This document shows positions 7,203 to 15,230 of a stretch of DNA of 34,167 bases, one piece after another. Both the position numbers and the translations under genes were made by a program. This stretch comes from JAHJCW01 sp965369995 (GTDB taxonomy: Bacteria > Fidelibacterota > Marinisomatia > Marinisomatales > JAHJCW01): contig CBDURO010000015.1 of assembly GCA_965369995.1 (NCBI GenBank), forward strand, positions 1-34,167. Reading direction: 5' to 3'. Each line of letters begins with the position of its first letter. Position 1 is the stretch's first letter. The notes beneath the pieces are model-generated. The model was not told the origin of the DNA, did no database searches, and saw nothing but the letters and a program-made list of their open reading frames with translations.

Positions 7203-8456
7203 ATGTATAGAATAATTCGTTTTGTAATTAGTATAGCCATAATTAGTAATCTTTCATTTTTATATATTTTCTCCTTATCTCCCCTTCTCCCCCTCTCGCA
7301 TTCTCCTTCTCTCCTAATCGCCCAAACAGATTTCTTTGGTTATTACGAAAGTGAGTTTGATCAATTAAAATTTGCCAATCAAACCTATAACTATGGATAT
7401 AATAAGTTACGGTTAGATTTTGAAGCACACCCCGATAATGCAGTTACAATCGGAGCAAATATAAATATCCAAAAATACTTTGATAACATATCTTGGAATT
7501 TATTGGATTTTCTTCCCAGTAATATTTGGAAACCTATATTTCAGCCTGAAGGTTATCCGGAAGAAATGTGGATAACGGAATTTCCTATCGCATTATTAGA
7601 CACTTTTTATCTTGATAATGTTTATCTAAAGGCAGGGTTTAAACATTTTGATTTAACGGTTGGTAAGCAACAAATATCGTTGGGTACGGGCTATGCCTGG
7701 AATCCACTCGATATTTTTAATACAAAACAATTGCTTGACCCTACCTATGAACAAACCGGTGTAAATGCAGTTAGGGTTGAAATTCCAATTAAAGGAAGAA
7801 CCAATTTGGATGTAATTCTATTACCCGGTACAGATTGGAAAGAATCAGTAAAAATGCTACAATTAAAAACCGGCGTGGGTAGATTTGACATACAGGGAAC
7901 TATAGGACAATACACTTGGAAAAGAACAAATTTTGATTTAAACAAATTTGCAATTAATAAACTTAAAGATGAACGTACTTTATTGGGCGGATCTATTGTT
8001 GGAGAACTTGCCGGTGCCGGTATTTGGATAGAAGGGGCTTGGAATAAAATGGAAAACAGTGATGATTTTTCTGAAGTTGTTGTTGGCGGTGATTATACAT
8101 TTAAAAATAGCCTATATATTATAATGGAGTACTTGCACAATGAAAATGGGGTTTCCAATGGTGATAATTTAGACATTAATAATTATTTACAATATTTTAT
8201 GGGTGAAACACATAGTTTAATGCAGGACTATTTATTTGGTTTTATAAACTATCCATTAAATGATTTTATTCAAATTGGATTATTGAGTTTTGGAAATTTA
8301 AACGATAAGAGCGCTGCATTAAACCCTCAGTTATTATGGAATTTATTCCAAGATGTTGATCTGACAATAATGTATAGTCACTTTATAGGAGATGACAAGA
8401 CTGAATTTGGTGTACAAGATTGGGGCTGGCGCGTTCGATTACGCGGATATTTTTAA
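7203..8456 (+). CDS. Outer-membrane beta-barrel protein of the exporter operon
   Basis: A 417-residue exported protein with alternating polar/hydrophobic strands throughout and a C-terminal aromatic ending (WGWRVRLRGYF), as expected of a porin-like outer-membrane barrel. Segments such as VGKQQISLGTGYAWNPLDIF resemble DUF1302-like and capsule-assembly-like porin families, but I cannot name the family with certainty. The signal peptide has a hydrophobic core at about residues 6-27. It is followed by an unusual Ser/Pro/Leu stretch (SPLLPLSHSPSLL) encoded by a pyrimidine-only repeat, then a likely cleavage site around IAQ-TDF. It lies 59 nt behind the LolA-like gene and 26 nt before the small membrane protein gene, so it is probably the outer-membrane part of the export system. 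The start at ATG 7203 lacks a strong Shine-Dalgarno. Confidence 0.7.
   Translation: MYRIIRFVISIAIISNLSFLYIFSLSPLLPLSHSPSLLIAQTDFFGYYESEFDQLKFANQTYNYGYNKLRLDFEAHPDNAVTIGANINIQKYFDNISWNLLDFLPSNIWKPIFQPEGYPEEMWITEFPIALLDTFYLDNVYLKAGFKHFDLTVGKQQISLGTGYAWNPLDIFNTKQLLDPTYEQTGVNAVRVEIPIKGRTNLDVILLPGTDWKESVKMLQLKTGVGRFDIQGTIGQYTWKRTNFDLNKFAINKLKDERTLLGGSIVGELAGAGIWIEGAWNKMENSDDFSEVVVGGDYTFKNSLYIIMEYLHNENGVSNGDNLDINNYLQYFMGETHSLMQDYLFGFINYPLNDFIQIGLLSFGNLNDKSAALNPQLLWNLFQDVDLTIMYSHFIGDDKTEFGVQDWGWRVRLRGYF
7271..7314. repeat. Pyrimidine-tract simple repeat in signal-peptide coding sequence
   Basis: About 44 nt of CTCC/TTCTCC words with nearly no purines on the plus strand encode the Ser/Pro/Leu part of the barrel's signal peptide. 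Similar words in opposite orientation (GAGAGCGAGAAATGGAGAAC) lie at 7142-7161, just upstream of the gene. Confidence 0.5.
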
Positions 8457-8482
8457 AAAATGAAAAAAATTAAGGAATTAAA

Positions 8483-8851
8483 ATGGATCCGTTAGTCTGG
8501 TTGTATTTCGCAAATGCTGTTTTATTAATAAACCACGAAATTGATTCTGCTTATTGGAAAGAATGGAAACAGTTTAAAGCAACCTTTGGATGGTTTAGAA
8601 ACGATGACGATACAAATAATATGAAATGGTTTTTAATAATTCATTTTTTTATGATATTCGTTATTCTTTTCGGATTAATTGAAGTTTATAAAGCATCAAT
8701 GATTGGATATGTTTGTTCAATCATTTTGTCGGCAGGAGGAATGCTCGCATTTTTCTTCCACACCTACTATATAAAGAATGGAAGGAGAGAATTTAAAGTG
8801 CCGATTTCAAAATTTATTTTATCAGCAATGCCAATAGTATCAATTGCATAA
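8483..8851 (+). CDS. Small integral membrane protein, DUF6713-like
   Basis: A 122-residue membrane protein with a start preceded by AAGGA (8472-8476), 6 nt from ATG. It begins with a hydrophobic stretch containing LYFANAVLLINHEIDSAYW. Two further membrane segments follow (FLIIHFFMIFVILFGLIEVY and MIGYVCSIILSAGGMLAFFF), with a short hydrophobic C-terminal end. The NHEIDSAYWKEW signature reminds me of DUF6713, a small family of unknown function; this is from memory and moderate. It lies in the exporter operon, 26 nt after the barrel and 40 nt before the RND gene, so it may assist the pump, but nothing in the sequence shows how. Confidence 0.75.
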   Translation: MDPLVWLYFANAVLLINHEIDSAYWKEWKQFKATFGWFRNDDDTNNMKWFLIIHFFMIFVILFGLIEVYKASMIGYVCSIILSAGGMLAFFFHTYYIKNGRREFKVPISKFILSAMPIVSIA

Positions 8852-8891
8852 TTGAGTCTAACAATATATTTAATGACTACATGAGGAAATT

Positions 8892-11621
8892 ATGAGAGAA
8901 AAATTATTAAATAACTTGGCAACGTTTATTGCAAAAAAACCGTGGTGGACAGCATTTGTATTATTGATTGTGACCATAATTATGGGCGGTATGGCTGCGC
9001 AATTAGAATTAACGACTTCCTTCACAAATCTTTTGCCAAAAGATAATCCGATGGTAGATGAATTCAACATGATTATTGATGAATATAACGGTTCATCATC
9101 CATGTTGATTGTCGCTGAAGGACAACCTGAAAAACTTGAAGAATTTGCTGAGCTGGCTGTTCCAAAAATTGAAGAACTAACCCAGTGGGTATCGCGTGTT
9201 GATTACAAGATGCCAAAGGAATTTATGGCAGAACATGGATTAATGTTAATGAAGTCCAGTGATTTGGAAAATAATATGGAGCTTTTTCAAAGCCCAAATC
9301 TTGATGATTTTCTTACTAATCTAAATAATAGTTTGGAAAAAGAATACATTCAAAGCGAAGATAAAATTACCGGACAGGAACAAGAACAGGGCGCAATACG
9401 CTTTTTGGCAAGTATTCAATCATGGGTTTCAATTTTTAATGGAGTTTTAAATGGCGATATCGATGGTGCAGGAGAGAATGCAGCTGAAGCAATTTTGTAT
9501 GGTGATGAATACTACAGAAGCTGGGATGATCGCATGATAATTCTACAGATACTACCGACATTCACGATGTTTGATATAGAACCATCAGTTGCTAGTACTG
9601 ATTCAATCGAAAAAATTGTGCACGACATTGGTAATGAAATCGGAGTTCGCGCCGGGCTCACAGGCACAATTCCCCTGGCTAGAGATGAAATGGTTTCCAT
9701 TGAAAATGATTCATGGACAATAACTATGATCGCTTTGGTCGGTATATTAGTTTTATTTATTGTGGCATTTAGAATGCTAGTAAGTCCTGTTTTGGCTATT
9801 ATTACGCTAATAATAGGCGTGTTATGGGCATTGGGAATTGCTTGGCCATTGGTTGGCTCTTTAAACCTCATGACTATAATGATGGCTGTTATACTTGTTG
9901 GATTAGGAATTGATTTCTCAGTTCATATTATTTCGACATTTACAGAAATGCGCCATAAAGGCGATGATGTCATTACATCGCTTCAAGCGACATTTAGTAA
10001 ATCGGGTCCCGGAATTATAACAGGGGGTTTAACAACGGCATCAGCCTTTTTAACAATGCTTGTGGCAAGGACAGAGGGCATGAAAGAGTTCGGGTTAACG
10101 CTCGGAATCGGAATTATAATGACAATGTTAGCGGCAATGTTAATTCTACCAAACTTGCTTGTTATTAGAGAAAGAATTAAGAGTCGTTTTGGCAAAAAGA
10201 AAAAATTAGTTGAACCCAGAGATATATCATACCAACAATTGGGAACATTTGCGGGCTGGTTATCCAAGAGCTGGAAATTTGGAGTGATTATTGTATTGTT
10301 ACTTATGACACTATTCGGATATCGTGGATCAAAAATAACAATGGACTATAATTATTTGAATATGGAACCCGTCGGCTTAGAATCAATTGAGTTACAGGAT
10401 AAAATGATTGAGGCTTTTGATATCAGTTCGGATTTTGCATTGATTACTGCGGAGACTCTCGAAGAAGTGCAAGACATTGTGGAAGAGGCAAAGGACATGA
10501 ATACTGCCGGTATGGTACAATCTATAATCGATTATTTACCTCCAGAAGCAGAGCAAAAGAGTAGGGCTGGTTTGGTTTCGGTAATACAGCAAACAATGCG
10601 GCGAACACCTGTTAAAAGATATTCTCAGTTAGATTTTAGCACGATAGTAGATGAACTTTACCGTCTGGAAGAAAATATTTTTGAGATTCAAGACCTTGCA
10701 TATATAGGAGGACAAGATAAGGTATATTTAAAAAGCGCTTTGCTTATCGGCGTCCTCCCCGATGAAGATGATCCATCATTGAAATCGCTGAACACTAAAC
10801 TTTCAAATATAATGAATGATACGTCAGCGGGATTGTTAAATAGTATAGTTGAAAATATTGATGAAAAATTAAAGAACGCTTCCAAAGGAGTTGGAAAATT
10901 CCATTCCGATTTTGCTAGTAATTATAAGGAAAAAGTTATAGCAATGGCGAACCCGGTGCCGGTTACATTGCAGGATATACCGGATGGAATTAGAAATCAA
11001 TATGTTGGAAAATCCGGCAAAAACTTTCTTATTTCAATATTTCCAAAACAGAATGTGTGGGAGATTGATTACCTTAAACGTTTTTCAAATGAGTTGGCAA
11101 GTATAGATCCAAGAGCAACGGGACTTCCCCCAATATTTAATACGCTAATGGATGAAATTGGCGCAGACGGATTGCTTGCAACTAAACTTGCTATATTCGT
11201 TATTTTCATTGTTTTATTGATCGATTTTCGCAGTATCAAGAAAGTATTATTAGCAATGATTCCTTTGGTTGTGGGGGTAGTGTGGATGGTAGGTGTAATG
11301 GAAATATCAGGATTACAGATAACACTATTAAATATAATGGCAATTCCAATGATAATTGGAATAGGCATAGATGATGGTGTGCATATTGTACATCGCTATC
11401 AAATTGAAGGCAGGGATGCGCATCAACCGGTATTCGCAAGTACCGGACGTGCAATATTATTGACATCAATAACAACGATGCTTGGTTTTGGATCACTTTG
11501 GTTTGCAACATATCGTGGGCTTGGCTCAATGGGAATCGCCTTATTTATAGGAGTTGGTATGTGCTTCTTTGCAACTGTAATTGTTATACCGGTATTAATA
11601 GGAATGTTAAGAAAGAAGTAA
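8892..11621 (+). CDS. RND superfamily (MMPL/COG1033-type) exporter, 12 membrane helices
   Basis: A 909-residue inner-membrane transporter with the duplicated RND layout. Each half has one helix, a large periplasmic domain, then five helices: TM1 near residues 19-40, TM2-6 at about 275-425, TM7 near 455-475, TM8-12 at about 765-907. The fourth-helix signatures VGLGIDFSVHI and IGIGIDDGVHIVHRY carry the acidic residues expected for proton coupling in this family. Length and the single-subunit form match MMPL/HpnN-like exporters of lipids or hydrophobic compounds rather than AcrB drug pumps. A GAGG ribosome site precedes ATG 8892. It is the last gene of the operon with TetR, LolA-like protein and barrel, which supports a lipid-type substrate carried by the LolA-like protein; that substrate is inference. 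Family assignment is firm. Confidence 0.92.
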   Translation: MREKLLNNLATFIAKKPWWTAFVLLIVTIIMGGMAAQLELTTSFTNLLPKDNPMVDEFNMIIDEYNGSSSMLIVAEGQPEKLEEFAELAVPKIEELTQWVSRVDYKMPKEFMAEHGLMLMKSSDLENNMELFQSPNLDDFLTNLNNSLEKEYIQSEDKITGQEQEQGAIRFLASIQSWVSIFNGVLNGDIDGAGENAAEAILYGDEYYRSWDDRMIILQILPTFTMFDIEPSVASTDSIEKIVHDIGNEIGVRAGLTGTIPLARDEMVSIENDSWTITMIALVGILVLFIVAFRMLVSPVLAIITLIIGVLWALGIAWPLVGSLNLMTIMMAVILVGLGIDFSVHIISTFTEMRHKGDDVITSLQATFSKSGPGIITGGLTTASAFLTMLVARTEGMKEFGLTLGIGIIMTMLAAMLILPNLLVIRERIKSRFGKKKKLVEPRDISYQQLGTFAGWLSKSWKFGVIIVLLLMTLFGYRGSKITMDYNYLNMEPVGLESIELQDKMIEAFDISSDFALITAETLEEVQDIVEEAKDMNTAGMVQSIIDYLPPEAEQKSRAGLVSVIQQTMRRTPVKRYSQLDFSTIVDELYRLEENIFEIQDLAYIGGQDKVYLKSALLIGVLPDEDDPSLKSLNTKLSNIMNDTSAGLLNSIVENIDEKLKNASKGVGKFHSDFASNYKEKVIAMANPVPVTLQDIPDGIRNQYVGKSGKNFLISIFPKQNVWEIDYLKRFSNELASIDPRATGLPPIFNTLMDEIGADGLLATKLAIFVIFIVLLIDFRSIKKVLLAMIPLVVGVVWMVGVMEISGLQITLLNIMAIPMIIGIGIDDGVHIVHRYQIEGRDAHQPVFASTGRAILLTSITTMLGFGSLWFATYRGLGSMGIALFIGVGMCFFATVIVIPVLIGMLRKK

Positions 11622-11981
11622 TAGAACAAGATAATTATTTGAACAAAAACAGGAATTAATAACAATTATTATTTTTATAGTTAAGATAAAATTTTATTAG
11701 CAATATTTGATTTTTTTACAAATGATGTAATTAGGTAAACGCAGTAGGCAATTCAAACATTTTAAAGTCAATTTTGCTTATATTAAGTGCGATAAAAGGT
11801 TAGAATGGCGATATAATTATCATAAAACGGTTTAAAAATCGGACGAAAAAATAAATAAACAATAAATATTTATTTATATATTCTTATTGCTACATGTGTC
11901 TATATCTACAAGAATCAATATATTACGCTTAAATTGTGTACGATTTTGAAATAATTAAATTCTAATAAAACTCAAAAAATA

Positions 11982-12014
11982 TTTGACATCAATAAGAACA
12001 GTAGTTTAGCTTTA
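11982..12014 (+). promoter_or_regulatory. Putative Bacteroidota-type promoter of the TonB receptor/T9SS operon
   Basis: TTTGACA begins at 11982; TAGCTTTA (12007-12014) follows 21 nt after TTTG and matches TAnnTTT. It is the best candidate in the 496-nt gap. Confidence 0.5.
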
Positions 12015-12021
12015 CCTACTT

Positions 12022-12041
12022 CACGGAGAGTAGTCTCCGTG
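12022..12041 (+). promoter_or_regulatory. 5'-leader hairpin
   Basis: CACGGAGA-GTAG-TCTCCGTG forms a perfect 8-bp stem with a GTAG tetraloop just downstream of the predicted -7 box. It would sit at the very 5' end of the transcript, where it could stabilise the mRNA or control it. No T-run follows, so a terminator is unlikely. Confidence 0.5.
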
Positions 12042-12117
12042 CGTTTATTCTGAGGGAATAACGTATTTTAGTGAAAAACAAAAAACATTCTTTAACCATT
12101 CTTATGGAGGATGAACA

Positions 12118-15100
12118 ATGAAACGAGTAATTGTTATACTCTTTGTAGTAATACTACCAGTAATGATATTTGCCCAAACACATGGTAAAGTAGCTGGTGT
12201 AGTATCAAATACTGCTGGTGCACCTCTTCCGGGTGCTAATGTCGTTATTGTAGGTACTAGTTATGGTGCCGCCGCTGATGCCGATGGACGTTACTTTATA
12301 GTTGACGTTCCGGCAGGTAAATACACAGTACAGTTTCAATACATTGGTTATGCAACAACCGAAGTAACAAATGTTGATGTATTTAGTGGTTTAACGACCG
12401 ATATTAGTCAATCATTGGCAGAAGAGACAATTGAAGGAGAAGTGGTCACTGTAGTTGCAGAAAGGCCCCTAATCCAAGTCGATAAAACTTCCACTATTAA
12501 TATAGTAACAGCAGAAGATCTTGAAAATCTGCCAATTAGAAGTGGACTCGACCTTTACGAAACAATTCCGGGCGTTATCGTTCAAGATGGCGATATTCAT
12601 GTTAGAGGTGGCCGTGATAACGAAGTCGCATTTTTTGTCAACGGTACACCAACAACCGGATTCGCCGGACGAGGCAACTTAATTTATGTACCTCAAGAAG
12701 CCACGGAGGAAATTCAGGTCCAGATTGGCGGATATGATGCGTCAGTTGGTGGCGCCAATAGCGGTATTATTACCAGACAAATTAAACGTGGTACAGATAC
12801 CTGGAAAGGAAATATAACATTTCAGAATAATGGCGCTGGATTAGGTAAGGATTTTCTAGGGACCAAATCATTTGGTCATAGTCTATTAATTGGTAATTTG
12901 GGTGGTCCTATAATAGGCGATAAAGTCAAATTGTTTGTTGGGTTTGAAACTGGTCACGAGGAAGACCAGTATACCACGGTTGGTGAAGCATTTGAATTCC
13001 TAAATAGGGCTGATCAGTCGCCGCAAAATGTAGCCTACATTGATACAGTGGATTTGACTTGGCCCGGGTATCGTGAATCCCCCATCGAGTATACTTACGT
13101 ATCTTCAAGCCTGACTTTTGATTTTGCCCCATTAATTAATAATATCACGGCAGTATATACGAAATGGGATGATTGGTTTAGCGATGACGTGCAAGGTTAT
13201 ATGCAAGACCACGGGACAACAATTAGACCGGCTGTTGATGATCCTGCAAATGCATATAGTGTAGATATCCCCGGTCGTGGAAACTACTCAAAAAATACTA
13301 GGATTTTAATAGCTAATGAACTTTCGTATAATCTTTCCGAAAACACATTGATCAAGTTGAACCTTGGTTACTTGTCATCTTCTAGGGATGATAATGATGA
13401 GTGGTTTGGAAATGATTGGAAAAAATGGCGCGATGGTGATGCTGTTCAGGATTATCTTGGTTTTGCTGATACAGTTTGGACGCCTCAAAAAGATCGTTAT
13501 TCCGAAAAAAACGACTATCGGGTAAATGGTATTCCATTTAACCGACCAGGCACTACTCCAGATAATTTTTATACACATACTGAAGCAACACAGTTGTCAG
13601 CAAATGGATCATTTACAAGTGTATTAAATAGACATACTCTAACAGCAGGATTTAATTGGAGAAAATATAATCATCGCAGATTAGATATACAGGTTAGTGG
13701 TATTATTTATTCTGCTGACCCAACGTATGGATTAGATACTTATGGGATCACAACATATGGTTCTTGGGATAATGTCCCAGTTGATTTTAAAAGAACGTAT
13801 GTTGATGGTTATGGTTATGATTTGGAAGAAAATAAAATTGAAGATCGCAAGGTTTATGGCTCCGGTGAAGACATAACCTATATGGACGGATCTAAAAAGC
13901 CGAGTGAATTAGGATTTTATTTACAAGACAAATTCGAATTTGATGATATAATTGTAAATGCTGGTATAAGGGTTGATATACTTGACACGGATGACGAAAC
14001 ATTACTCACCCCTGATTCAATAGAGATCTATGACATGAGTAATTATATCCATCTTGATGAATGGAAAAAGGTTGAACCCTTTACATATATACAACCTAGA
14101 TTGGGTATATCTTTCCCGATTTCAGATGTAGCAAAGGTTTACGGATATTATGGAAAATTTGCTCAGCTTCCTGATTTGAATACAGTTTGGTTTACTGCTT
14201 ATGAATATCGTTCACGAATTGCTCGTGGTGGATACTTTTACTTAGAACCTGCAGGATTCGGTCTTGAACCAATTGAAACTACTCAATATGAAATTGGATT
14301 CGCTCGAAGCTTTGGTAAAATCATGGCAGTGGACATAACGGGTTTTTACAAAAACCAAAAAGGTCTTATCGGCACGGATCGTGTTACTAATGTTGCCGGT
14401 GATCTGTCATCTGCTTATGACATTCAAGTTAATGGCGATTTTGCTACAACCAAAGGCTTAGAATTAAAGTTCACTTTACGTAGGACGAATCGTCTGTCCG
14501 GTGAAGTTAACTATACATTCTCACAGGCTGAGGGAACCGGAAGTAACGCAACTTCTTATCTTGGTGCGACCTACCGAGGCACAGACAGACCCAAGATGAT
14601 AATGCCGGTTGACTTTAACCAACCCCATGTTGGATCAATCAAACTTGACTATCGTTTTGGCGATAATGATGGCGGTCCACTATTAGAAAACTTTGGTGCT
14701 AATTTATTGCTAAACTTTTCAAGTGGTCATGCCTATACATTTGTTTATAGACCCGTCGGAGGACAGGTTGATGCTTATGATGCAGGTGTTGACTATATGA
14801 ATGATACACGTAGCAGAGAGGCCTTAGAACCAATAGGTTCTTCAATGACGCCATGGATTTTTGATGCTGATTTAAGACTCGACAAACGTATAAAACTTGG
14901 TTTTGTAGATTTAACAGTATTTATGCGTGTGACAAATCTGTTTAATACCCGTAATGTACTGAATGTCTATCAAGCTAGTGGCAGTGGTGACGATGATGGG
15001 TTTATCTCTAGTGAAGTATATTCAAGCGATTTTGTTACTCTGTATGGTGGAGATGCCGATGGTAATGGTATAGATGATTATGTTGAACTATATGATGCTG

Positions 15101-15198
15101 TGAATATTCAAAATGATGAGGCTTACAGGACACAAATAGGTGGAAGGCTAATTAGTGCTCCACGTCAGATATTTGTTGGCCTTACCGTCAACTTTTAA
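12118..15198 (+). CDS. TonB-dependent receptor with carboxypeptidase-regulatory-like N-terminal domain
   Basis: A 1026-residue outer-membrane protein. After a signal peptide (about 1-20, ending MIFAQ) comes a carboxypeptidase-regulatory-like beta domain (about 22-95, with GAPLPGANVVIVGTSYGA and ADADGRYFIVDVPAGKYTV). A plug domain follows (about 115-220, including LPIRSGLDLYETIPGVIVQ and HVRGGRDNEVAFFVNG), then a long beta-barrel ending in the terminal Phe of FVGLTVNF. Near the end DADGNGIDDY looks like a calcium-binding loop in an extracellular segment. The architecture matches SusC/TonB-type receptors of the FCB group, but no SusD follows; instead a T9SS cargo protein and a PorV-like protein do. 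Start at ATG 12118 is supported by GGAGG 7 nt upstream. The imported or displayed substrate cannot be told from the sequence. Confidence 0.9.
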   Translation: MKRVIVILFVVILPVMIFAQTHGKVAGVVSNTAGAPLPGANVVIVGTSYGAAADADGRYFIVDVPAGKYTVQFQYIGYATTEVTNVDVFSGLTTDISQSLAEETIEGEVVTVVAERPLIQVDKTSTINIVTAEDLENLPIRSGLDLYETIPGVIVQDGDIHVRGGRDNEVAFFVNGTPTTGFAGRGNLIYVPQEATEEIQVQIGGYDASVGGANSGIITRQIKRGTDTWKGNITFQNNGAGLGKDFLGTKSFGHSLLIGNLGGPIIGDKVKLFVGFETGHEEDQYTTVGEAFEFLNRADQSPQNVAYIDTVDLTWPGYRESPIEYTYVSSSLTFDFAPLINNITAVYTKWDDWFSDDVQGYMQDHGTTIRPAVDDPANAYSVDIPGRGNYSKNTRILIANELSYNLSENTLIKLNLGYLSSSRDDNDEWFGNDWKKWRDGDAVQDYLGFADTVWTPQKDRYSEKNDYRVNGIPFNRPGTTPDNFYTHTEATQLSANGSFTSVLNRHTLTAGFNWRKYNHRRLDIQVSGIIYSADPTYGLDTYGITTYGSWDNVPVDFKRTYVDGYGYDLEENKIEDRKVYGSGEDITYMDGSKKPSELGFYLQDKFEFDDIIVNAGIRVDILDTDDETLLTPDSIEIYDMSNYIHLDEWKKVEPFTYIQPRLGISFPISDVAKVYGYYGKFAQLPDLNTVWFTAYEYRSRIARGGYFYLEPAGFGLEPIETTQYEIGFARSFGKIMAVDITGFYKNQKGLIGTDRVTNVAGDLSSAYDIQVNGDFATTKGLELKFTLRRTNRLSGEVNYTFSQAEGTGSNATSYLGATYRGTDRPKMIMPVDFNQPHVGSIKLDYRFGDNDGGPLLENFGANLLLNFSSGHAYTFVYRPVGGQVDAYDAGVDYMNDTRSREALEPIGSSMTPWIFDADLRLDKRIKLGFVDLTVFMRVTNLFNTRNVLNVYQASGSGDDDGFISSEVYSSDFVTLYGGDADGNGIDDYVELYDAVNIQNDEAYRTQIGGRLISAPRQIFVGLTVNF

Positions 15199-15230
15199 TT
15201 GAAGTGCTTATTAGAAAAAGGAAAAAAATA

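Larger units (their letters stand above)
11622..12117. other. AT-rich intergenic region before the surface-protein operon
   Basis: These 496 nt hold no gene that I can see. The first 350 nt are AT-rich without clear structure. The last 140 nt contain a Bacteroidota-type promoter (11982-12014), an 8-bp hairpin (12022-12041) and a strong GGAGG ribosome site (12106-12110), giving a leader of about 100 nt for the TonB-dependent receptor gene. Confidence 0.7.

Noticed and set aside
9512..9871. Long minus-strand open frame (119 codons) opposite the RND exporter gene
   Set aside because: It is antisense to a well-defined 12-TM transporter; composition is low in motifs and there is no ribosome site. 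The same holds for other antisense frames under the exporter and the TonB receptor.
15204..15230. GTG start that would lengthen the T9SS cargo protein by nine residues
   Set aside because: It would put a highly charged MLIRKRKKI in front of a standard signal peptide; ATG 15231 has its own AAGG site.
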